Assembly (NCBI GenBank): GCA_003255025.1
Contig: QANY01008070.1
Span: 210,304-274,303, forward strand
Length of the DNA: 64,000 nt
Direction of reading: 5' to 3'
DNA from: Datisca glomerata
Taxonomy: Eukaryota; Streptophyta; Magnoliopsida; Cucurbitales; Datiscaceae
Part shown: positions 12,552-20,930 of the stretch, piece by piece
Position numbering within the stretch: position 1 is the first letter of the stretch
Layout of the letters: each line of letters begins with the position of its first letter
Notes under the pieces: generated by a model
What the model was told of the DNA's origin: nothing
The model's input: the letters and a program-made list of their open reading frames with translations, nothing else
Database searches by the model: none
Made by a program: the position numbers and the translations under genes

Positions 12552-13183
12552 TCTATAATCTAATCTATATCTATAATCTATCAAAAGTGGTATGCCTACG
12601 AGAATCATTTTTAGACAACTTTATCCATGCATTTATTTTACTAATCCTATAATATATTTAAAAGTTCAGGTGTCACACTCTCATTAGTTGGTGTTAGCCT
12701 TAAATAAAATAATTAATGAAATCTCATTTATATTTACTATCCCACTGACTTTGAAAAAAATAATAGGCCACTACTATGTGTCATTAAATAATAATTAATT
12801 ACGGATGGGTTGTTTTAAAATTTTCACATTGAAATAATAATTAAAATTAATAATAACAATAATTAAAACAACAATAATTGAAATAATAATAGTACCTTTT
12901 GTAATAGTAATATATATACTCTATATAAACTACAATCTATTTATAATTCATAATATCCATAATCCATAATTTATAAAAATGGAGAATCAATAAACATATT
13001 TATGGACAATTTGTCCACATATGATATCTAAAATGATAATCTAAATGTGTACTTTTCTGGTTGATAATTTTTTATCTATTGTAACTTTACTAGTTACAAG
13101 AATGATAATTCTAAAATACGGTACATCTCACATATTAGACTTTACACTTAGTTCATGTGCAACGCACGTGTACTACTACTAGT
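12552..13183 (+). mobile_element. Non-autonomous Helitron candidate (632 bp)
   Basis: The 5' end is TCTATAATC... preceded by A, leading into ATCAAAAGTGG, a pattern common at plant Helitron 5' ends. The 3' end is a hairpin CATGTGC-AAC-GCACGTG (one mismatch) followed by CTAGT at 13179-13183 and then T, so the A/T insertion site fits on both sides. No coding capacity is visible. A second 5'-like motif (ATCCATAATTTATAAAAATGG, near 12960) suggests either nested copies or an uncertain left boundary. Confidence 0.5.
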
Positions 13184-13470
13184 TGTTAAAAAATGATATT
13201 GTTTCACTTATAAAAAAAGTAGTTCTTTCAAATAAAAAATTGTAGTGATTAGGTTTATGATTGTTCGAGTGAGTCAAATGGTCATAGCTCATACTACTTG
13301 ATAAAAATAATAATAACAACGAATGAGAATATGATAAATTACGTTTAAGAAGAAGTATTTTAATATTAGTAAAAAAATAGGAACATAATTGTTCAAAAAA
13401 ATTATTCATTGCTTTCCTTTTTAATATGTTATAGATTCTCTCAAAATATAACAAAATAAGCAACGAATGA

Positions 13471-14031
13471 TAGGGATGTTCAACGGTCGGTCTGGTCAGA
13501 TTTTTTGAGGAAAACGAGATCAGACCAAAAATTACGGTCCTTCTATATGGAAGGCCGAACCGACCAAAACACTGAAAAAAATCTGAATCGACCAGATCGA
13601 ACTTCAATGGTCGGTTCGAACGGATTTTACGGTCTAATAATAGTACTTTACGTGATAAATACACATAATTTTCAGATTAAAAGGTTAATATACTAAAAGA
13701 ATTATACGCGTGATAAATACGTTTTATTTTAAGGCATGCTTTAATAGCACACGCATGTGAGCGCTTATTTCATCATGAGTAGGTATATGTAGTACTTGTA
13801 TAACTCATTCACACCTTAGCTCTTTATTTCATTTACGATGTGGGAATGGGGAAAAATAACTTTTTACTTGAAAAAGTATTTTATATATATTATACGGTCG
13901 GTCTGGTCGGTCCGGTCCTCTCCAAAAGAAGGACTGAATCAATCAAATATGAGAAAAAATCATCTAGACCGATCAACTTTAATCCGGTCTGGATCAGATT
14001 ATAGAATCTGGACGATTTTGAAACACTCCTA
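13471..14031. mobile_element. Non-autonomous hAT element (561 bp)
   Basis: Left end TAGGGATGTTCAACGG and right end GAAACACTCCTA form an imperfect inverted pair resembling the ends of the 7396-11032 element. Flanks ACGAATGA (13463-13470) and CCGAATAA (14032-14039) match at 6 of 8 positions, an ageing 8-bp TSD. Subterminal GGTCGGTCTGGTC and GACCAGATCGAAC tracts are shared with the larger hAT element. There is no transposase. Confidence 0.7.
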
Positions 14032-14118
14032 CCGAATAATAAAGTTATGACCACGTCACTGATCCAACTCCTCGCATTCCCCGAAAGCCTATCGGCATCT
14101 CCAAAGCTTATTTCGGAA

Positions 14119-14130
14119 AATATAAAAAGG
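14119..14130 (+). promoter_or_regulatory. TATA-box candidate for NMT1
   Basis: ATATAAAAAGG lies about 90 bp after the right end of the non-autonomous hAT element and about 150 bp before the putative 5'-UTR splice donor of NMT1. Assigned by position and motif only. Confidence 0.4.
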
Positions 14131-14274
14131 AAAAGCAATAGAATATATAACCCTAAATAAGAATTTTCGTCGTACGCGAGCCTCCCTCTAAGGATCCGAT
14201 TCCCGCTTCCCAGAAGGTCCATCCCATTGTTTGATCATATAAGGAGGATTCACAAAGCTCGTCCTGCAAAATTT

Positions 14275-14632
14275 GTGAGTCCTCTTCATTTTCTCTATCG
14301 GTTCTCCTCTGGTTCCTGAGATCTACTATGATGTTCTATTGCTTCATTTAGTTTGGTGTTTTTGTGCGTGTGAGTATTTATTCTGACATTTACACTTCTA
14401 GTTCACAAGACTACTGGAATTTCTTTATTGGGTTGCCGTGAAACATTGGAAATGAATGTAAGAGAAATCAGCTTGGGTCTTTTGAGTTTGTTTGCATTCG
14501 AAGATGTATTATTTAATGTATTTCTATCTCGTCGTTATTACTCTTGCTCAGATCTTCTAACCTGTATGTATAAATTTGTGTGATATTATTTTTTGTTCTT
14601 TTGGTTGTGAAATTCTCATCCCGATTACTCAG
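14275..14632 (+). other. Putative 5'-UTR intron of NMT1
   Basis: The donor ATTT/GTGAGT at 14275 and acceptor GATTACTCAG ending at 14632 bound a T-rich 358-bp segment ending 88 bp before the NMT1 start codon. Leader introns are frequent in plant housekeeping genes. Predicted from splice-site motifs alone. Confidence 0.5.
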
Positions 14633-14720
14633 GTTCACCGTGATACATTAATAAGACTGCTTGGTAGATAGTTTTGATCAAGCTCTACGATTCCCCATCG
14701 TCGTTCGAGAATCTGTTGAA

Positions 14721-16025
14721 ATGGGTGATAGCAATTCTCCCCCCGGGTCTCCAAAGGAAATTCCAGATCATGATTCTGATGCAAACCCAGTTGCCAAGGA
14801 CGATGGCTCATTGGAAACCATAGTTCAAAGGATCCAAGACTCCATGTCCATAAGCAAGAAACACAAGTTCTGGGAAACTCAACCTGTTGGACAATTCAAG
14901 GACGTTGGAGACTCGAGTTTACCTGAAGGACCAATTGAGCCCGCAACACCGTTGTCTGAAGTGAAGCAAGAGCCTTACAATCTCCCAAGTCCTTATGAAT
15001 GGACCACATGTGACATGAATTCTGATGAGACTTGCTCTGAGGTTTACAATCTCCTGATGAATAATTACGTCGAGGATGATGAGAACATGTTTAGATTTAA
15101 TTATTCTAAGGAGTTCCTTAGGTGGGCTTTGCACCCACCAGGTTACTACATTAGCTGGCATATAGGGGTTCGTGCTAAAGCTTCAAAAAAGCTGGTTGCT
15201 TTCATCAGTGGCATCCCTGCCAGAATCCGGGTCAGAAATGAGGTGGTGAAAATGGCAGAGATAAATTTCTTGTGTGTCCATAAGAAGCTTCGATCGAAGA
15301 GACTTGCACCTGTGATGATCAAGGAGGTCACAAGGAGGGTTCACTTGGAGAATATATGGCAGGCTGCTTATACAGCTGGAGTGGTTCTTCCAACCCCCAT
15401 AACGACTTGCCAATACTGGCATCGGTCTTTGAACCCAAAGAAACTTATTGATGTTGGGTTTTCAAGGCTTGGTGCTAGGATGACAATGAGTCGAACCATA
15501 AAACTTTACAAGTTACCGGATTCAGCAGCTACTCCCGGATTTAGAAAAATGGAACTCCGTGATGTCCCGGCTGTTACCAGGTTGCTTAGGAACTATTTGA
15601 GCCAGTTTGTTGTTGCACCAGATCTTGATGAAAATGATGTTGAGCATTGGCTTCTTCCTACTGAGAACGTGGTAGACAGTTTCTTGGTTGAGAGTCCAGA
15701 GAATCATGAGATCACTGACTTTTGCAGCTTTTACACACTTCCATCGTCTATCCTTGGCAATCAGACGTATTCGACTTTAAAAGCCGCTTATTCATACTAT
15801 AATGTTTCCACAAAGACCCCGTTGCTTCAGTTGATGAACGATGCACTTATCGTGGCAAAACAAAAGGATTTTGATGTTTTCAATGCGTTGGATGTCATGC
15901 AAAATGAGTCTTTCCTGAAAGAACTAAAATTTGGACCGGGTGATGGGCAACTTCACTATTATTTATATAATTATCGGGTTCGACAGGCCTTGAAACCAAG
16001 TGAACTGGGTCTTGTGCTCTTATAG
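14721..16025 (+). CDS. NMT1: Glycylpeptide N-tetradecanoyltransferase 1 (N-myristoyltransferase)
   Basis: Single coding exon of 434 aa, the same length as I recall for Arabidopsis NMT1. The enzyme transfers myristate from myristoyl-CoA to N-terminal Gly of cytosolic proteins, including calcineurin-B-like sensors, calcium-dependent kinases and small GTPases. NMT signature 1 (EINFLCVHK) is at residues 180-188 and signature 2 (KFGPGDG) at 403-409. The chain ends GLVLL; the free C-terminal carboxylate is the catalytic base in this family, and it is intact here. The start is the ATG at 14721, giving MGDSNSPPGS. The frame is open another 20 codons upstream but without an ATG. A leader intron is likely. 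The nearest upstream feature is a non-autonomous hAT insertion. Confidence 0.96.
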   Translation: MGDSNSPPGSPKEIPDHDSDANPVAKDDGSLETIVQRIQDSMSISKKHKFWETQPVGQFKDVGDSSLPEGPIEPATPLSEVKQEPYNLPSPYEWTTCDMNSDETCSEVYNLLMNNYVEDDENMFRFNYSKEFLRWALHPPGYYISWHIGVRAKASKKLVAFISGIPARIRVRNEVVKMAEINFLCVHKKLRSKRLAPVMIKEVTRRVHLENIWQAAYTAGVVLPTPITTCQYWHRSLNPKKLIDVGFSRLGARMTMSRTIKLYKLPDSAATPGFRKMELRDVPAVTRLLRNYLSQFVVAPDLDENDVEHWLLPTENVVDSFLVESPENHEITDFCSFYTLPSSILGNQTYSTLKAAYSYYNVSTKTPLLQLMNDALIVAKQKDFDVFNALDVMQNESFLKELKFGPGDGQLHYYLYNYRVRQALKPSELGLVLL

Positions 16026-17010
16026 TTCAATAGATTTAAGTCTTCGGCAAATTTGAGCAGCAAAGCTTCAGTTACTTCTGTCTGCGTGGTCTGAACCCAT
16101 TTATGTTGCTTAATCCTCTGAATCAACAAGAATCGTGACAATAGGGTGGATTGGAGGTAGAAGGAACGTTGTGTCACTCATGGCCTACAATGTTTAAGCA
16201 GTATAACAACATCGTTGGAAATGCAAAATGTCTTCAGATCCAACTGTTCACCGTGGCCCTTTCTTTTTATTTTTCTTCAATCTGAGTTTCACTTGTTTTC
16301 CATCTTATATTTCCCCATGCTCTCTTCCTCGCTGAAAGCTTCTGCAGCTTTGTTTTGTGTAAAGACAATTGACTTAGTTTATCATCTGTCCGTGGCCAGA
16401 TGATAGTTCGTTGCTTATTGGTTTCTCCTGATATGTGAACCATTTTACTTTGCTCATTTTCTTGAATTTCTCATTTATTGATTCCAATACTCTTTACTGA
16501 TATGCTTCAATGGGTTCCTTTCAGTTGTGTGGTAGTGGTGTCATTTTAGAGTGTAATTTGTTGTTTGATGTTAATCATAATTTTTCTATTACTGATATTC
16601 TGTTGATTGATAGGTTGAGATGATTACTTATGATGTTGGTCATGAGAAGAGATACTTACATTTTGACTATAGGACTATTACTGTATTATTTAGTTTCTGT
16701 TTCTAACTATCAATGTTACTCGACTGTATTATTAGTAAAGACTGTAGATGTGGGGGAGGCATATTGCTCGCTGCTGAATATATGCAGATGGTTCTGAACT
16801 GGAATTGTTAGGCTTGGGTTTTCACTAGGGACACAGAGATTTGCAGGGTGTGAGGTTTTACTCTTTTCATCAGTTGACTCATATAGTTAAGTCTGATATA
16901 TGTTTGTTGTAGCACCTGATAGTTTTAGAAGATTAGCAATCTGATTCTACTGGTTCATCATATTAATACAATATTAGTCTCTGTTCGTTTCTAATGTTTA
17001 AAAGTTATCC
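16026..17010. other. NMT1 3' region and intergenic DNA
   Basis: Non-coding T-rich DNA that probably includes the NMT1 3' UTR. No other gene or clear repeat was recognised. Confidence 0.5.
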
Positions 17011-17536
17011 TATGGGGATGTTTGGTACGGGTTAAGTAATAATATTGGTAATATTAAGTTGCTGAGAAAGTTTAAGTGATAAAGTTAAATGACAAGATAT
17101 TAAGATTATCATGTTTGGTAAAACGTGATCAATTAAAAAAATTATTGAGAAAGTATGATTTACTTGTTTGGTAGGTAGATAACTTGGGTAAAATTATTGA
17201 GAAAGTTCGATAAAATTATTGGATAAATTATATAAATTATATGAGAGTAATAAAATTATTTATTATTTATAATTTTTTATTAAGTTTTAATTTATTGTCA
17301 ACGATTATTTATAGATTCTAATATGCACTGTTTCATGTATATTATTTTACGCACAATTTAATTAATTATTTTAGTAATTCCATCAATAAAATCAAATCAA
17401 CTATTTTTCTTACTACGTAAAAAATTAAAATAATTTTTTTACTCATACTGTATAAATAAATTCAATGATCAATTGTTCAAAATTATATAGTAAATTTGTA
17501 TATAAATTCTCCGTTGGTAACTGTTAAAAAAACTTA

Positions 17537-18552
17537 GAGAAAAGTACACAGATATTCTTTGAGCTCTGCCTAAAAGACACGGACATTCTTTCTAATTTTA
17601 AAAAAAACACAAATTTTCCGTCACATTTTATTTTATTGACAAAAAACCCCTAAAATCATTAAATATTTATTTAAGAGCATTTAATTATTTTTTAATATAA
17701 AAAATACCCTCTGACCCCCAAATTCCAATACGCATCAAAACTTAACATAAAAAACTTTACACAAAAATCGATAGAGAATTCAAACAACCTTCAAAAACCC
17801 CAAATTCGGAACAATAGCAAATTTCAATTCAAACAACCCCCAAATTCCAATAACTGACAGCAAAAATCGGTGGAGAATGCATAATAACTAACAGAAAAAG
17901 TCAGAAACACCCTTCATTTTTCAAACCTCCGGTAATATTCCTCTCATCAACACTATGCCGTGTAGCAGCATCGGCTTCACAACCAACAGTGGGGAGTAGC
18001 TTTATCGTCTTGTACATAAAACTGGGTTCTTCTGGATCCGCAAGAGTGGCGCACTGGGTCTGCCAATCAAAAACCTTGACCTCCCATTCTCTGTAAGCTT
18101 CTGGTACCACCAATCGAAAACCTTGATCTCCCACTCCAACTCCAACTCGAAGAAGAACGTGGATGTGGTGCGCGGAGCTCGTGGCCGTGGGTGGGTGCGC
18201 GGATCTCGTGGCCGTGATTGGGCTGGTTGAGGAGCTTGTGGCCGTGGGTGGGCTGGTAGCGGAGATCATGGCCGATTTCTTTCTCCGGCGATAACTCGCC
18301 AAAAGTGAAAGCTTTGCTGGTGGCGGAGGGTGTGGGGATTTCGTGAGGTTGGTGGGGTTGGGCGTGGTGAGTTAGGGTTGTGAGTGTTTTGAGAGGGGTA
18401 TTTTGGATTTTCATTAAAAATTACTGTTATTTTTATCAATTCATTTAAAAATTAACTCCGTTATAACAGTTTGGACTTACGTATCTTTTCTGAAATTAAT
18501 GGGATGTCAGTGTCTTTAGACAAATCTCATGAAGTGTCAGTATACTTTTCCC
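17537..18552. mobile_element. Non-autonomous Mutator-like element (1016 bp, perfect 9-bp TSD)
   Basis: Flanked by AAAAACTTA on both sides (17528-17536 and 18553-18561), the 9-bp TSD length typical of MULEs. The ends are inverted copies: left GAGAAAAGTACACAGATATT, right reading inward GGGAAAAGTATACTGACACT, with further matches (TAAAAGACACGGACAT against TAAAGACACTGACAT), giving TIRs of roughly 75 bp. The interior at 17900-18420 is much richer in G+C than the ends. Confidence 0.85.
17900..18415 (-). other. GC-rich interior of MULE, possible captured gene fragment
   Basis: On the minus strand this segment has an ATG frame of 115 codons (18414-18067) and an overlapping one of 133 codons (18302-17901). 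They are rich in Ser/Pro/Thr/His and carry short repeats encoding a PTHGHEL-like motif. Its composition differs sharply from the AT-rich TIRs, as in Pack-MULEs that have picked up host exons. I do not recognise the source, and the repeats could equally be low-complexity sequence. Confidence 0.3.
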
Positions 18553-18644
18553 AAAAACTTAATAATTCATGTCATCTTTGATTAAATTTTTTCCAATATC
18601 ACAAAATTAATTATAATATATAATTTATCTTTTATATATAAAAT

Positions 18645-19210
18645 AAATCTGATATAAATAATGAAATTAATTGGAACGGGTAAAATATTCTGGTACTGGC
18701 ACAAGAACAGAACGAAATATGGATGCAAATTTTTGTTATATTTCGGACAAATACAATCTAAAATTGAATATAAATCCCCTTTACAGGTTCCGTCCCACGA
18801 GTCCAGTCCTCCACACAAAAAATAAGATGTGATAAACAATCCCGTTATAATCTCCTTTTTATAATTTTATATATTTAGCTATTGATAGTTTATGAATAAT
18901 ATTTATTTTAGGGAAGGAAATAACTTTTAATTTCAAAAAAAAATATTTGATATTATTAACATGTATTTTAATCATTTAAATTTTATATTATGCAATCATT
19001 GATTCAAAGTTAATATTTTATATCTTTCATTCCAATTAACGTGCATATATTAATATCACGGGACAACCCCGAGACGAGTTTGCGGGACGGTCCTATCGAG
19101 ACAGGGGTCGGAAGGGATGAAAAAATCTTGAAATTCGGTATCGGGATCGGTCTGGTTACTCCGAGACTGGAACGAGATTTGACGAGATTTTAGGATCGAG
19201 ATATTTTTAT
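18645..19210. repeat. GC-biased remnants resembling hAT subterminal sequence
   Basis: 19058-19200 contains GGGACAACCCCGAGACG, CGGGACGGTCC and ATCGGGATCGG. 18645-18810 contains GGAACGGGTAAAAT and CCGTCCCACG. These recall the GGGACGGGATGGG tracts of the hAT MITE at 57588-58079. No ends or TSD were identified. Confidence 0.3.
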
Positions 19211-19784
19211 GAGCCTTTGGTTTTGAAGAAAATAAAATATCAAAATCAAGTAGGAAGAATTGAAACAAATAATAGTATTTTTATAGAGATTTGAGAAACT
19301 AAAAGCTATTTTGAAAAATGTGTAGATATGTTATAAGATGAGTAAGTGAATTAAGAAAGTTATTTGGTAAAATAGATTTTTGAGGGAAAGTGATAGAGAA
19401 AGTAATGTGAAATTGTTATTTAATCAGGTTAAATAACTTTACCATGTTAAATGAGAATACTTGAAACAAACGTAGAAAAATGTTGGAAAATAAATTTACC
19501 ATGTACTTAGACGGAACCAAACGCCCCCTAGAGTCCTTAAGGCTATTGGTGGATCAGATCAACAAAATAAGATAGAAATGAAAAATTAGAGTGTAATTAG
19601 AGAAGGAAGGAAATTATAGTGTAGTAATAAAAATTATTTTTAGAACCAGTTTTCTCTACATATTTTAAATACTCCAAACAATTGAAATATAATAATCACA
19701 CAATTTTTATTTTTCTATTAACTTTAAAGATCCAAACAAATATAGTGGGTAAATTCCAGTTCATCCGTGTCATAGAATTGTGGT

Positions 19785-20195
19785 ATATTTTACCTCCTCA
19801 AATGATTACTAATAAATACTTCAAATCCTAAACTTTAAAATATTATAGTTTAAATCTAAATTATTTAAAACTTATAATTTTAATCATATATGTAATTCCC
19901 TCTATTGCACTGTAATTTTTTAACGAAACGATGATCATTTTCTCTTATATGAGAATACGTCGTTTTATCTATTATGAATAACATAATAAAGAATGACGTC
20001 GTCTTAGATAAAAAAACATCAACATCGTTTTGTTAAAAAACTAACTTCAATAGACATAGTTACATTTATAATTAAAATTGGGAGTTTCAGATAATTCAGA
20101 GTTTAAAATATAATATTTTTAAATTTATGATTTAAACTACCTATTAATAATAATTTGAGGAGGGAAGGTGTAATTTTTCTTAATATTGTATAATT
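19785..20195. repeat. AT-rich near-perfect inverted repeat (foldback MITE-like)
   Basis: The left arm (from ACCTCCTCAAATGATTACTA through AATTTTAATCATATATGTAA, TTTTTTAACGAAACGATG and ACGTCGTTTTATCT) is matched in reverse complement by the right arm (ending AATAATTTGAGGAGGGAAGG). Arms of about 190-200 bp meet near 19990 with little or no loop. Transcripts would fold into a long hairpin. TSD not found. Confidence 0.7.
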
Positions 20196-20215
20196 AACCC
20201 GAAGGGGGATTTACA

Positions 20216-20930
20216 TTATTTTCCTAGTCAAGGGCTTGCACTGTTCTTAATTGGACATTACCTTTTTAGTAAACCGGCAGGGCTAATATGTATTTTACTT
20301 AACCAAAAGCTTTTTTTAAAGCATAAACAAATAATGTTTAGCCAAATTGATAGTTTGTGGTCTTCCACAATTAATTTTCAGAGAAAATTTATTAATATTT
20401 GCTTTTTTGTTCTTTTGTCAAATTAAGGACAAATGATTGAACTTAAAACCTCATCTTTGAAGAAGAAGATATGCGGTTAGAATTGGCTACACCCGTAAAT
20501 TTGCTTTGACAGCTAAGGAACTGGGCGACTAGCCACTCTACTTGCATAATTTATCCGTTGTGATTTTATTTTTTATCACTTCTGACCATCTTACATATTT
20601 CATTATGCCATTTGTTTAAGTAAACTCTAATATTTATTCCAACCCCAATTATTATCCTATTAACAAACTTGTATCATCTTTCTGTTGAAAAAACAAACGA
20701 TGTAATAATTTCTGAGATAAAAAACAGAAACTTAAAAGTCTTCGACTAACAGACATAGAAAAGTCAAGTCGAAGTATTCAACAATGGCAGCCTCATTCTA
20801 GACGGAGTCAAACAGATGCTTATCATTTTCTACTGAATGAAGAGCTTGTCTAGTTGTCTTGTCACTTCTTCAGCTGAAACTGTTCATCCTTCATCCTCTT
20901 TTGCAAGCATAGTTTGCCATACTTATCTCC
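20216..20930 (+). promoter_or_regulatory. Upstream region of the RPS2-like gene
   Basis: Non-coding. From 20757 it contains GAAAAGTCAAGTCGAAGTATT, whose AAGTCAA carries a W-box core (TTGAC on the other strand), the usual WRKY binding site in defence promoters, plus GGAGTCAAAC at 20804. A similar stretch occurs at 28855-28985. Confidence 0.4.

Larger units (their letters stand above)
17011..19530. mobile_element. TIR element of uncertain superfamily, hosting a nested MULE
   Basis: The left end TATGGGGATGTTTGGTACGG and the right end ACGGAACCAAACGCCCCCTA are inverted copies with a few mismatches. The GGGGCGTTTGGT motif is common at the ends of plant hAT and PIF-type MITEs. I found no convincing TSD. 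Removing the nested MULE at 17537-18552 leaves about 1.5 kb of non-coding AT-rich sequence. Confidence 0.5.

Noticed and set aside
14661..14720. Upstream extension of the NMT1 frame by 20 codons
   Set aside because: It begins with TTG, not ATG. The ATG at 14721 gives the family's usual N-terminus and length.
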